Origin: Spirochaetota bacterium
GTDB lineage: Bacteria > Spirochaetota > Spirochaetia > SPDA01 > JAJSAL01
Direction: 5' to 3'
Assembly: GCA_024274705.1 (NCBI GenBank)
Contig: JAJSAL010000073.1
Location: 1 to 33,727 of the forward strand
DNA: 33,727 nt
This document shows positions 25,325 to 32,811 of the stretch, piece after piece. A model generated the notes under the pieces. It searched no databases. It worked only from the letters and a program-made list of their open reading frames with translations, and had not been told where the DNA came from. The position numbers and the translations under genes were made by a program. The stretch's first letter is position 1. Each line of letters starts with the position of its first letter.

Positions 25325-25845
25325 AAAATTTCAACGGCACAGTACTTTTTTTAGACCGGTCGGATATCAATACAGACGAGATCATCCCTGCAAAATACCT
25401 GACCGAAATAACCAAGGAGGCATTACAGCCCTACCTATTAGAAGATCTGAAACTCAAGGGAGTTACTCCCGGGGAAGACACCCGGGGGAAAAGCGTTATA
25501 GTAAGCAGAAAAAACTTCGGCTGCGGGTCCTCCAGGGAACACGCACCATGGGCGTTGGAGATAAATGGAATCAACCTGGTCATTGCAGAAAATTTCGCAC
25601 GGATTTTCCGACAGAATATGTTCAACTGCGGCATGCTGGCGGTAGAACTTCCGGAGGAAATCATCGAGACTCTTTTTTCTACCTTTGCAGGGAAAGAAAC
25701 AGAGATGGAAACAGACCTGGCCAAAGGACTGTTCACTTTCTTATCCGGCGGTATCGAAGAGACCGTTCCCTTTTCCATTTCGGATTTTGACCGTGCTCTC
25801 ATCGAGGCAGGCGGATGGGTAAACTATGCGGACAGCCGGTACTGA
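25321..25845 (+). CDS. leuD: 3-isopropylmalate dehydratase-type hydro-lyase, small subunit
   Basis: The 174-residue protein is the swivelling small subunit: DRSDINTDEIIPAKYLTEIT with the substrate-recognition loop after the conserved Tyr-Leu, and FGCGSSREHAPWALEINGIN with the catalytic serine and arginine. The loop reads YLTE; I know this position separates isopropylmalate from homoaconitate enzymes in archaea, but YLTE itself is not diagnostic. Its ATG overlaps the large-subunit stop in an ATGA, and AGGAG lies 6 bases upstream. It overlaps the transporter gene by 20 bases. Together with the large subunit it forms the active heterodimer in the cytoplasm. Confidence 0.9.
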   Translation: MKNFNGTVLFLDRSDINTDEIIPAKYLTEITKEALQPYLLEDLKLKGVTPGEDTRGKSVIVSRKNFGCGSSREHAPWALEINGINLVIAENFARIFRQNMFNCGMLAVELPEEIIETLFSTFAGKETEMETDLAKGLFTFLSGGIEETVPFSISDFDRALIEAGGWVNYADSRY

Positions 25846-27028
25846 TCCTTCGAAAAGGTATGTCCCTCATGTGTATGTGGTAACCGCATCAGGGCATGCC
25901 CTGTGCCACATCAGTATTCTCGTATTCTCCGCGATTCTTATCCCGCTTTCGCAGGAATTCGAACTTTCCATGACCAGGATTACCGGGATCGGTTCTTTGT
26001 CTCTCCTGTTCTTTGGGCTGGGCTCCTTTCCTGCGGGTATCCTTATACGCATTAAGAACCCTAAGTTCATGCTCCTGGTATACTACGCAGGATGCGCGGG
26101 TTCAAGCATCATCATCTGGCTTTCTTCAGGCCTGCTGATGTTTTCCGTCGGTCTTTCCCTGCTGGGTGTGTTCTGCAGCATCTACCATACGGCAGGACTC
26201 ACCCTGATCAGTCACACCCTTAAGAAACTGGGTAAACCCCTGGGCATCCATGGAGTCGCAGGCAGCGGCGGCGTCACCATTGCCCCCCTTATAGCAGGAG
26301 TTCTAACGGCTTCCTTCGGCTGGAGGTCCGTGTACCTGGTACTGGCGCTGATTGCTGTGGCAGGATTTTTCTATCTTCTGTTTAATACATCCATTCCCAC
26401 CGGTAGTGTCGTTGAACGGACCCAGCCGGCAAGATCCGGGAAATCCAGGGTTCTCTTCTTTCTGGTACTGATCATCTCCATCACCCTTACCGGTCTCGTG
26501 TACCGGTCGTTTCTCACGATATTTCCTACTTATCTTTCACAGAAGGTGAGCCTGCAAGGGGTTTCTCCGGTGCTGACCGGCGGCTTTCTCGCCAGCGCAA
26601 TTCTCGCTCTGGGAATGATCGGACAATATGCCGGAGGTCTTCTCTCGGATAGGTCGAACAGGATAGGACTGTATGGAGGGATACTCGGTGCTTCCGCCGT
26701 TATCCTCGTTCTATTGGGATTCAGCACCGGTATTACCCTTATCCTGACGGCTGCGTTTTTTTCCCTGGTATTCTTTCCCCATCAGCCTGTTGAAAACAGC
26801 ATCATCTCCCTGGCAACACCGCCTAAATTGATAAGTTCCTTTTTCGGGTTCAGATACGTTCTCACCTTTGGCGTAGGCGGCCTGGGTGCCGTATTTGCAG
26901 GTTTCATCGCAGACACCGTCAGCATTGAAGCCGTATTTTGGCTCACCGGTATTATTGCAGCAGCAGGTTCTATTACCGCGTTTATTCTGTTAGGGATAAG
27001 CAGAAAGAGGAAGATAGAACTCTCATGA
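25826..27028 (+). CDS. MFS transporter
   Basis: The 400-residue protein has 12 predicted membrane helices, with the MFS loop between helices 2 and 3 near residue 75 (GILIRIKNPKFMLLVYYAGC) and between 8 and 9 (YAGGLLSDRSNRIGLYGGIL). A long middle loop (SIPTGSVVERTQPARSGKSR) separates the two halves. It is translationally coupled to leuD by a 20-base overlap, so it most likely imports (or exports) the substrate or product of the hydro-lyase, such as a branched dicarboxylate. It converges with the M20 gene, their ends sharing TCATGA. Confidence 0.85.
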   Translation: MRTAGTDPSKRYVPHVYVVTASGHALCHISILVFSAILIPLSQEFELSMTRITGIGSLSLLFFGLGSFPAGILIRIKNPKFMLLVYYAGCAGSSIIIWLSSGLLMFSVGLSLLGVFCSIYHTAGLTLISHTLKKLGKPLGIHGVAGSGGVTIAPLIAGVLTASFGWRSVYLVLALIAVAGFFYLLFNTSIPTGSVVERTQPARSGKSRVLFFLVLIISITLTGLVYRSFLTIFPTYLSQKVSLQGVSPVLTGGFLASAILALGMIGQYAGGLLSDRSNRIGLYGGILGASAVILVLLGFSTGITLILTAAFFSLVFFPHQPVENSIISLATPPKLISSFFGFRYVLTFGVGGLGAVFAGFIADTVSIEAVFWLTGIIAAAGSITAFILLGISRKRKIELS

Positions 27029-28207
27029 CCCAAGAAACTCCAAGGCCAACCCGCACAGGAAGGTGATGCCGTATTCCAGAGCTTCGTCGTTGAAGTCGAA
27101 ACCCGGGGTGTGGAGTTCCGGGCTCTTTTCCCCCAGGCCAAGCCAGAAAAACGCTCCGGGCTTCTCGTCCAGATAATAAGCAAAATCCTCGGCTCCCATA
27201 GTCGGGACATCGGCTTCACGGTAAGCGTCTTTCCCGAAACAGCTCACGGCTACCCTTTTACCGAATTCCACCATGGCTCCGTCGTTAACCAGGGGGATAT
27301 ATCCATCGGTATAATCGAATCGATATTCCGCTCCGCCGGCATCACAGATTCCACTGATCGTTTTTTCCATTCCCTGTCGTATGATGTTTTTCGATCGCCC
27401 ATCGAGATACCTGACCGTTCCTTCAAGGGCTACATAGTCAGGAATCACATTCTTTGCCGATCCCCCATGGATCGACCCCACAGAAATTACTCCCGGTTGC
27501 TGGGGCGGCAGTTTCCTGGAAATTACAGCCTGTAAGCCGCACACGATCTGTGCCGCCGTTACAACCGGATCGACGGTCTTATGAGGCATGGCGCCGTGTC
27601 CTCCGGGCCCTGATACGGTAAGCTCGAACTGGTCCGCAGCCGCCATCAGCACTCCCGGCCTGGAAAGAACCGTGCCCAGGGGCTCTCCCGGCCAGCCATG
27701 GAGTGCAAATACGGCATCCGCTTCGGGACTGTCGTTGAGCACGCCTTTATCAACCATCTTTTTTCCACCCAGCCCTTCTTCCTCTGCCGGCTGGAACACG
27801 AAACGTACACTGCCCTTAAGCCGGTCCTTAAGGGATTCCAGCACCAGGACCGAACCGGCAAGCATTGCCATGTGCCCGTCATGACCGCAGGCATGGTGAC
27901 ATCCCCTGTGCCGTGAGGACCAGCCTGTTCCGGATTCATCGTTTAAAGGCAGGGCATCCATATCCGCCCGGAGGGTGACGTTTGCCCCTTCCCCCCTGGC
28001 CCCCTGCATCAGTGCGACCACGTCGGTGTCCAGGTACCGGGGGAGAATCGTTAATCCCTCCCTGTGTATGAAACTGCTGACAAGGTCTGCCGTTGCCCTT
28101 TCATGGTACTTGATCTCCGGGATACGGTGGAGTTTGTGCCGCAGATCCCGTATCCCAGGGAGTACCTTCTGCACCAAACCGCGAAGTTCCGCGTGTTCCA
28201 TTATCAT
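27023..28207 (-). CDS. M20D-family amidohydrolase (carboxypeptidase/aminoacylase-like)
   Basis: The 394-residue protein has the M20 metal site: RADMDALPLND, CHHACGHDGHMAMLAGSV, PAEEEGLGGKKM with the catalytic Glu pair, and PTMGAEDFAYYLDEKPGAFF near the C-terminus. The lid domain (GPGGHGAMPHKTVDPVVTAA) is present. These di-metal enzymes split N-acyl amino acids or similar amides, such as hippurate. I chose the ATG at 28207, which forms an ATGA with the upstream gene's stop and has AGGAA 8 bases before; the ATG at 28201 is also possible. It lies downstream of an unknown gene on the same strand. Confidence 0.9.
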   Translation of the reverse strand: MIMEHAELRGLVQKVLPGIRDLRHKLHRIPEIKYHERATADLVSSFIHREGLTILPRYLDTDVVALMQGARGEGANVTLRADMDALPLNDESGTGWSSRHRGCHHACGHDGHMAMLAGSVLVLESLKDRLKGSVRFVFQPAEEEGLGGKKMVDKGVLNDSPEADAVFALHGWPGEPLGTVLSRPGVLMAAADQFELTVSGPGGHGAMPHKTVDPVVTAAQIVCGLQAVISRKLPPQQPGVISVGSIHGGSAKNVIPDYVALEGTVRYLDGRSKNIIRQGMEKTISGICDAGGAEYRFDYTDGYIPLVNDGAMVEFGKRVAVSCFGKDAYREADVPTMGAEDFAYYLDEKPGAFFWLGLGEKSPELHTPGFDFNDEALEYGITFLCGLALEFLGS

Positions 28208-28791
28208 AAGGCGAGTTCCTTCCTGACACCCTGCCAGCATGTGTCAGGGCCGATTTGTCCCTCTAAGTAACTGCGTACCAGGCGCCGGATCCCCTCGGGA
28301 AAAAGGGCCCAGTATTTCTCCTTCCATCCCGGTATCTCTTCTTCCAGGCGCACCTGTTCGGAAGCGGTCATGGATTCGGTACTGTAGGAGATGAACTGGC
28401 TGATCATGGTAAGGAGCATTTCGCCGGGCACGGCGTGGTTCCCGGGGCCGTCCCCGGGCTCACCCTGCCGCATCCGTGATTCTCCCGGCGGGTCGGGAAC
28501 CCATTCCTTGAGGAGCTGTGTGAGATGTTCTTCCGGTATATCGGGAACGTGTTTCCGGATAAGGGACGTAACGTAATCCCGCACGGAGTGCTTGATACTC
28601 CCTACGGACTTCTTTACCTGGTCATCGATCTGGGACGCAATTTCCATGGCCATAGACTTCGGATCGTATTCCATGGGAAGTCTGTTCCTGTCCTGAAGCC
28701 TCCGTTTCAACGCTTCCTGGATTACTTCCAGGCCCCCTTCATGGGCCTTGTTGAGAATATAATCTACTACTGCGTAGAGGTTCTCATCCAT
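28204..28791 (-). CDS. Unrecognised protein, cotranscribed with amidohydrolase
   Basis: The 195-residue product begins MDENLYAVVDYILNKAHEGG and is mainly helical with acidic and basic runs (EVIQEALKRRLQDRNRLPME; IDDQVKKSVGSIKHSVRDYV). A glycine- and proline-rich bend (DPPGESRMRQGEPGDGPG) splits two helical halves, the second ending in YLEGQIGPDTCWQGVRKELA. It has no membrane segment, signal peptide or catalytic motif I know. The stop overlaps the amidohydrolase ATG, and it is 15 bases after the Cys-rich gene. Confidence 0.6.
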   Translation of the reverse strand: MDENLYAVVDYILNKAHEGGLEVIQEALKRRLQDRNRLPMEYDPKSMAMEIASQIDDQVKKSVGSIKHSVRDYVTSLIRKHVPDIPEEHLTQLLKEWVPDPPGESRMRQGEPGDGPGNHAVPGEMLLTMISQFISYSTESMTASEQVRLEEEIPGWKEKYWALFPEGIRRLVRSYLEGQIGPDTCWQGVRKELAL

Positions 28792-28806
28792 ACATCACAT
28801 GGAACT

Positions 28807-29007
28807 TTACTTCATTCCCTGGTCCTGAAAGAATTTTCGATACGACCGGTCGTAGCTGCGCTCCGCTGATGCTGAAAAATAACAGGCTGGAAGCTGGTTC
28901 ATGGACCGGTGATACGACATACACTCACAGCAGGTACCCTTTCTCGGGCAGCCGCTGTAGGTGCAGTTACACATCGACATATTCTGCTTGAAGTTCGTGC
29001 ATTCCAT
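28807..29007 (-). CDS. Cys-rich small protein (DUF6485-like)
   Basis: The 66-residue protein MECTNFKQNMSMCNCTYSGC PRKGTCCECMSYHRSMNQLP is followed by the CYFSASAERSYDRSYRKFF end. It contains eight cysteines in the spacing of the DUF6485 family (C..CNC....C...G.CCEC....H), which probably bind metal. I chose the ATG at 29007, giving the family's usual MECTN start; the 29031 start adds eight residues. Function is unknown. It shares a short divergent spacer with the RRM gene. Confidence 0.7.
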   Translation of the reverse strand: MECTNFKQNMSMCNCTYSGCPRKGTCCECMSYHRSMNQLPACYFSASAERSYDRSYRKFFQDQGMK

Positions 29008-29134
29008 GCCTGGCAGTATACGAAACCGCATATCCCGGTGTCAAGAAAGGAATCGACTGAAACCCCGGTGCACCGGGAAAGCACGGGTCCCCGCGGTATA
29101 GACAAACAGTAAAAAAATCACTATATTCCCCATA

Positions 29135-29163
29135 TTGACATTTGGTAAATAGGTCTTTTATTC
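29135..29163 (+). promoter_or_regulatory. Possible promoter of the RRM gene
   Basis: TTGACA at 29135-29140 matches the -35 consensus exactly. The best -10 is only TTTATT (29157-29162, 16-base spacer), so the call is tentative. It would give a leader of about 115 bases before the RRM gene. Confidence 0.35.
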
Positions 29164-29254
29164 CATTCTGCGTTTTGTTTCGTTTCTGAAAACAACACCG
29201 GCAATAGTAATAACTGAATCAATATCTACCTTCTGTACACTATTAATTTTAAAA

Positions 29255-29271
29255 TCGGGTTGAAAACCCGA
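29255..29271 (+). promoter_or_regulatory. Leader hairpin next to the RRM ribosome site
   Basis: TCGGGTT-GAA-AACCCGA forms a perfect 7-bp stem. The ribosome site GGGGTAAAG begins at 29275, four bases after it. Such hairpins can tune translation initiation with temperature or by protein binding, including by the RRM product itself. Confidence 0.5.
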
Positions 29272-29285
29272 AACGGGGTAAAGTT

Positions 29286-29561
29286 ATGAAAAATAAAATT
29301 TATGTGGGCAACCTGAACTATGCGACAACGGAAGAACAGCTGGAACAGCTTTTCGCTTCTTACGGCTCTGTTGTGAGCGCCGTGATTGTGACCGATAAGT
29401 ACACAGATCAGTCGAAGGGCTTCGGCTTCATCGAGATGGCCGATGAAGATGCGGCTACTGCCGCGATTTCCGCACTTAATGGAACAGAGTTCGGCAACCG
29501 TGAAATCAGGGTCGACCACGCATCGGATAAAAAACGTAACAACAGATCTTCCCAGTACTAA
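29286..29561 (+). CDS. RRM-domain RNA-binding protein
   Basis: The 91-residue protein is a single RNA-recognition motif: RNP2 IYVGNL (residues 5-10) and RNP1 KGFGFIEM (about residues 43-50), with the usual betaalphabeta-betaalphabeta spacing, and a short basic tail (KKRNNRSSQY). Single-RRM bacterial proteins bind single-stranded RNA and are often cold-induced. The gene stands alone between structured leader and trailer sequences, and the small charged protein that follows is probably its frequent neighbour. Signature residues for aromatic stacking (Tyr in RNP2, Phe in RNP1) are present. Confidence 0.95.
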   Translation: MKNKIYVGNLNYATTEEQLEQLFASYGSVVSAVIVTDKYTDQSKGFGFIEMADEDAATAAISALNGTEFGNREIRVDHASDKKRNNRSSQY

Positions 29562-29581
29562 CGTTGCTTTCCCGAAAAGAT

Positions 29582-29634
29582 GACTGTCGCCGGTGGATAA
29601 TCCGGCTTAGTTGAGCAAATCATCCGGCGCAGTC
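29582..29634 (+). terminator. Long imperfect stem-loop downstream of the RRM gene
   Basis: GACT..CGCCGG..GAT (29582-29598) pairs with ATC..CCGGCG.AGTC (29619-29634) to give a 13-bp interrupted stem around a loop, which itself contains a second short GC-pairing (GCCGG with CCGGC). A T-rich run (TTTTCTCTC) follows from 29639. This could terminate the RRM transcript or leave it partly connected to the small gene downstream. Confidence 0.5.
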
Positions 29635-29670
29635 TGCCTTTTCTCTCATAACCATCACTGGAGGATGTCC

Positions 29671-29823
29671 ATGGCTAGAAATCAGTATTCATATGAAAAA
29701 AGAAGAAGAGAACTTGATAAGAAAAAGAAAAAAGAAGAAAAACGGCTTAAAAAATTAGAGCGGAAGAAGGGCGACACTGAAGACGCCGAGGATGAAGAAT
29801 CTTCCGAGGACGAGAGTACATAG
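29671..29823 (+). CDS. Small highly charged protein
   Basis: The 50-residue product is MARNQYSYEKRRRELDKKKK, then KEEKRLKKLERKKGDTEDAE, then DEESSEDEST: a basic lysine/arginine helix followed by an acidic tail. GGAGG lies 6 bases before the ATG, so it is a real gene despite its length. I recall similar short proteins near RNA-binding genes in other bacteria, but the function is not established. The basic helix would suit binding nucleic acid or ribosomes. Confidence 0.7.
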   Translation: MARNQYSYEKRRRELDKKKKKEEKRLKKLERKKGDTEDAEDEESSEDEST

Positions 29824-30109
29824 CATCCCCCCTGCATTACTGCATCCCGACTTTTTCATCTCTTTTGGCACCTAACTCCGCAGACAGAAGGCTTACCGCC
29901 GCCTTTCTTCCGTTTATGAAAACAATGGCAACCCTCCTGACCTTTGTTGAGGCGGGGAAGGGGGCATACACAGCCACATGGTTCTCTGTTTGTTGTCTCC
30001 GATCAGGGACAATACTTTAAAAAAAATGAAATATACATAATATCTTCATATTTTAATGGTACCATTTTTTTACAATAATTGTTTCATTCTCATAACGTAA
30101 GGAGGCTAT
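29824..30109. other. Leader region of the haem-binding-domain gene
   Basis: The first 160 bases show no features. From about 30015 the DNA is AT-rich and holds two perfect palindromes, AATGGTACCATT (30055-30066) and ACAATAATTGT (30072-30082), immediately before the AAGGAGG ribosome site (30099-30105). They may be operators; no -35/-10 pair stands out. Confidence 0.45.
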
Positions 30110-31213
30110 ATGAGAACTTTTCTTTTTCTATCCCTTATTCTGTTTCTTCCTGCTTTTATGTTATCGGCGGAAGGCGTACAGGAAGCCGATGATGGGACCC
30201 TTGCATCGGTATCGGTAAAAACCGGTCCTGTAATGGATGGTCAGGTCGATGATATCTGGAAAAAAGCACCTGGCCTCACAGTCGGAGCTTCTGTTCCTGC
30301 ATACCCGATATTTGATAAAAGTTATCATGGCAAAGAGTATGTTGTGACAATGCAAAGTGTTCACACCAAGGATGACATTTACTTTCTTTACCAATGGACC
30401 GGAGATGAATCGGAATCACTGGCAAGACAATCCTGGTATTATAATGAAACCGAAGGTAAGTGGATGCAGAAACCGAAATACAAAGCCGACGAATACTATG
30501 ATCCGGTCTACGAAGACAAGTTTGCAGTAATCTGGGAAATCGATGGCACAATCCCGGATTTTAAGGATGCCGGATGTCTCATCCTGTGCCATGGTGATAC
30601 CAAATCCACTCCGGCGGAAGGTCAAAAGGGTGATACCTGGCACTGGAAACTGGATAGAACAGGTCCTGTACACCAGATAGACGATAAATGGCTTACCTAT
30701 GCAGATGGAAACGGAAGGAAAGCAGACCAAGGGTCCAGCGCTTACAAAAGCAATTCCCAGGAACTGACAGATACGGAAGGAAACACCGTCAAAGTGCCGA
30801 AGTACTGGATCCCTGGGAAAAAGGATTATCATTGGATCATGAAAGACGATCCTGAAGCAAAAAAGATCGTTTCAATCGACTCCAACGGCAACCTGGTAGA
30901 TGAAGCCGGCAATGTTCTTAAGAAAGAGAATTTTTACGGTGATTCCACTATCCAGATCCCCAGCATCTACAATATCCAGCCTGCTACAGGAAGCCGCGGT
31001 GATGTAACAGCCTATCATAATTACAACAAAGAGACAAAAACCTGGACCCTTGAGGTCAAGCGATCAATTTCAACGGGGAACCCCGATGATGTTGATTTTT
31101 CCGATCCAAACCAATTCTACTTCTTTTCGATCGCCGTCTTCGATGCAGCTGCAATCGCGCACGCGACACCGGGAGGTATGACAGGCGACTCTTACACTTT
31201 GGTTATTAAATAG
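30110..31213 (+). CDS. Exported ethylbenzene-dehydrogenase-type haem-binding-domain protein
   Basis: The 367-residue protein has a signal peptide (MRTFLFLSLILFLPAFMLSA, cut before EGVQEADD) and the EB_dh/CBM9-like beta-sandwich seen in the haem-binding gamma subunit of ethylbenzene and DMSO-type dehydrogenases: MDGQVDDIWKKAPGLTV, YFLYQWTGDESESLARQSWY, FAVIWEIDGTIPDFKDAGCL, then GDTWHWKLDRTGPVHQIDD and a C-terminal WTLEVKRSISTGNPDDVDF. CLILCH (about residues 156-161) is a CxxxCH motif, one residue longer than a standard c-haem site. No catalytic molybdoenzyme subunit is nearby. The protein probably carries electrons or binds haem in the periplasm. Confidence 0.8.
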   Translation: MRTFLFLSLILFLPAFMLSAEGVQEADDGTLASVSVKTGPVMDGQVDDIWKKAPGLTVGASVPAYPIFDKSYHGKEYVVTMQSVHTKDDIYFLYQWTGDESESLARQSWYYNETEGKWMQKPKYKADEYYDPVYEDKFAVIWEIDGTIPDFKDAGCLILCHGDTKSTPAEGQKGDTWHWKLDRTGPVHQIDDKWLTYADGNGRKADQGSSAYKSNSQELTDTEGNTVKVPKYWIPGKKDYHWIMKDDPEAKKIVSIDSNGNLVDEAGNVLKKENFYGDSTIQIPSIYNIQPATGSRGDVTAYHNYNKETKTWTLEVKRSISTGNPDDVDFSDPNQFYFFSIAVFDAAAIAHATPGGMTGDSYTLVIK

Positions 31214-31244
31214 CCGAAGGATCTAGTATCGATTTTCATCCAGG

Positions 31245-31278
31245 AAGGGCCTCTTGAGTTTTACTCAGGATGCCCTTT
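31245..31278 (+). terminator. Intrinsic terminator after the haem-binding-domain gene
   Basis: AAGGGC..TTGAGT, loop TTT, ACTCAG..GCCCTT form a 12-bp interrupted stem starting 32 bases past the stop. Only three T residues follow, so efficiency is uncertain. Confidence 0.7.
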
Positions 31279-31392
31279 CGCCCATAAGGACGTCAGGGTA
31301 CTTACCAAGTAATAATGCTACAGCTCCTCCTGTAATACGGAACAAAGGTTACCAAAACCCCAAACAAGTTGTGACGGATTTAATGAAGGAGC

Positions 31393-31441
31393 ATAGCAAT
31401 AGCCTGTCCCACCCCTGAATGGGCGGACAGGCTTCTGCTAT
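31393..31441. terminator. Very stable hairpin between convergent genes
   Basis: ATAGCA..AGCCTGTCC..CCC, loop TGAAT, GGG..GGACAGGCT..TGCTAT pairs along 18 base pairs with three small interruptions. It lies between the haem-binding-domain gene (plus) and the SPOR gene (minus). A bidirectional terminator is the simplest role, although neither side has a long T-run. Confidence 0.6.
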
Positions 31442-31485
31442 ATCAAAGGTTTATGCAACCTGTTATGCGTACCCTCGTATCTGTA

Positions 31486-32214
31486 TCAGTTGATGACCCG
31501 GGTAGTGTATACCTGGGAAACATAGCTGTTCTCGAATCCGTTGACAGCCCGTATCCAGTCCAGGAATTTGGCTGCTTCCAGCTGATTGGCATACGGTCCG
31601 ATACGGACACGGAAACGGATCTTCCCGTCTACTTCCCTGGAAGTAATCCTGGTGACAACTCCTTTGGATGCCAGCTGTTCTTTTACCTGTTCCGCCCGGG
31701 TTTTACTGGTGAACGACCCTGCCTGGATCCAGTACTCGGTGATCCGGACCTCTCTGGGCTGGGGCTCCGGTTCTTCCCGTTTCGCGGCTTCCCGTACAGG
31801 TTCCTCTCTTGCGGCCGTGGCCGGAGCAGGTTCCCGCCGTTCCACACGGGGCTGTGAAACAGTCTTTACATCCGGTTCCGGAGATACATCGGTCCCTTTT
31901 TCACCGGCCTTGAGAGTCTCTCCTTCCCCGTCCATCTCCACCTCGCCGTATACGATGACGAAATCTCCGGGTTCTTCCTTATCACCGGTGTCATCGAGCC
32001 CGGGAAATTCGTCGGAAGTTCTCACCCATTCGATGGGATCAAATCCCGGATCACGATCTGCAGCGGTAGTGTCTTTTGTCTCCGTTCCCGGGACATCCCT
32101 CTCCAGTGCAATCCGCGTATCCGAAGGAAAAAACCAGATGAAACCGGCCCCGATAACAACAATGAAAAGAAGGGCAACAGAGAAAATGATCCATAGGATT
32201 TTTTGCTGTTCCAT
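31486..32214 (-). CDS. SPOR-domain membrane protein
   Basis: The 242-residue protein has one membrane helix near the N-terminus (KILWIIFSVALLFIVVIGAG; residues 5-30), a low-complexity linker rich in Glu, Pro, Arg and Ala (about residues 30-160), and a C-terminal SPOR domain (EYWIQAGSFTSKTRAEQVKE; KIRFRVRIGPYANQLEAAKF; residues 163-240), which binds denuded peptidoglycan at division sites. The overall plan is that of FtsN-like divisome proteins. It follows coaE by 13 bases on the same strand, and no ribosome site close to the ATG is evident, so it may be coupled. Confidence 0.85.
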   Translation of the reverse strand: MEQQKILWIIFSVALLFIVVIGAGFIWFFPSDTRIALERDVPGTETKDTTAADRDPGFDPIEWVRTSDEFPGLDDTGDKEEPGDFVIVYGEVEMDGEGETLKAGEKGTDVSPEPDVKTVSQPRVERREPAPATAAREEPVREAAKREEPEPQPREVRITEYWIQAGSFTSKTRAEQVKEQLASKGVVTRITSREVDGKIRFRVRIGPYANQLEAAKFLDWIRAVNGFENSYVSQVYTTRVIN

Positions 32215-32227
32215 GATAGTTAAGACT

Positions 32228-32806
32228 CTAACCTCTCTCAGCGAGTATCCGCTCTATACCGGCTTCGAGCAACTCTTCCGGTCCGCGGTTCTTCACATAA
32301 TAAATATCGACATCATTTTTCGAATGTTGAGGAGTAAGTAAACGCTGAATGTAAATTCTTTGCAACACTTTCAGAACACCAATATGGTCACGTTTCATTC
32401 CTCTTCTCACACGGACACACAGGGGAGCATGGACCCAGAATACAACATCACACAGGGAATGGAGCTCCATGTAGAATAAAAGGGCACCGTTTATAACGAT
32501 GTTTTTTCCCTGGTGATCCTGAATACATTTTGCCGCCATTTTTTTCATCTCCGGGTGGACGATGCTTTCCAGTTCCAGCAGTGAATGTCTGCACCGGAAC
32601 ACCAGTTGTCCCAGCCGTTTTCGGTCTATCTTTCCGGTTCCGTTAAGAATCGACGGGCCGAAATGCTCTATGACCTGGTCCTGTTTCCTTTCCAGGGCTT
32701 CGTGTCCCAACCGGTCCAGGTCGATTTCCAGGAAACCTTTCGCTATGAGAATGTCAGCTGCTTTTGATTTTCCGGAACAGTATTTTCCGGCCACCCCTGC
32801 TATCAT
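32228..32806 (-). CDS. coaE: Dephospho-CoA kinase
   Basis: The 192-residue protein starts MIAGVAGKYCSGKSKAADIL with the P-loop (GVAGKYCSGKS), followed by the DLDRLGHEAL substrate segment, LELESIVHPEMKKMAAKCIQ and the VFWVHAPLCVRVRRGMKRD lid region. It phosphorylates the 3'-hydroxyl of dephospho-CoA, the last step of CoA synthesis. Cys and Tyr in the P-loop variable positions are unusual, but Lys-Ser at its end is kept. It is 5 bases downstream of polA on the same strand, a grouping common in spirochaetes and some firmicutes. Confidence 0.9.
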   Translation of the reverse strand: MIAGVAGKYCSGKSKAADILIAKGFLEIDLDRLGHEALERKQDQVIEHFGPSILNGTGKIDRKRLGQLVFRCRHSLLELESIVHPEMKKMAAKCIQDHQGKNIVINGALLFYMELHSLCDVVFWVHAPLCVRVRRGMKRDHIGVLKVLQRIYIQRLLTPQHSKNDVDIYYVKNRGPEELLEAGIERILAERG

Positions 32807-32811
32807 GGGAT

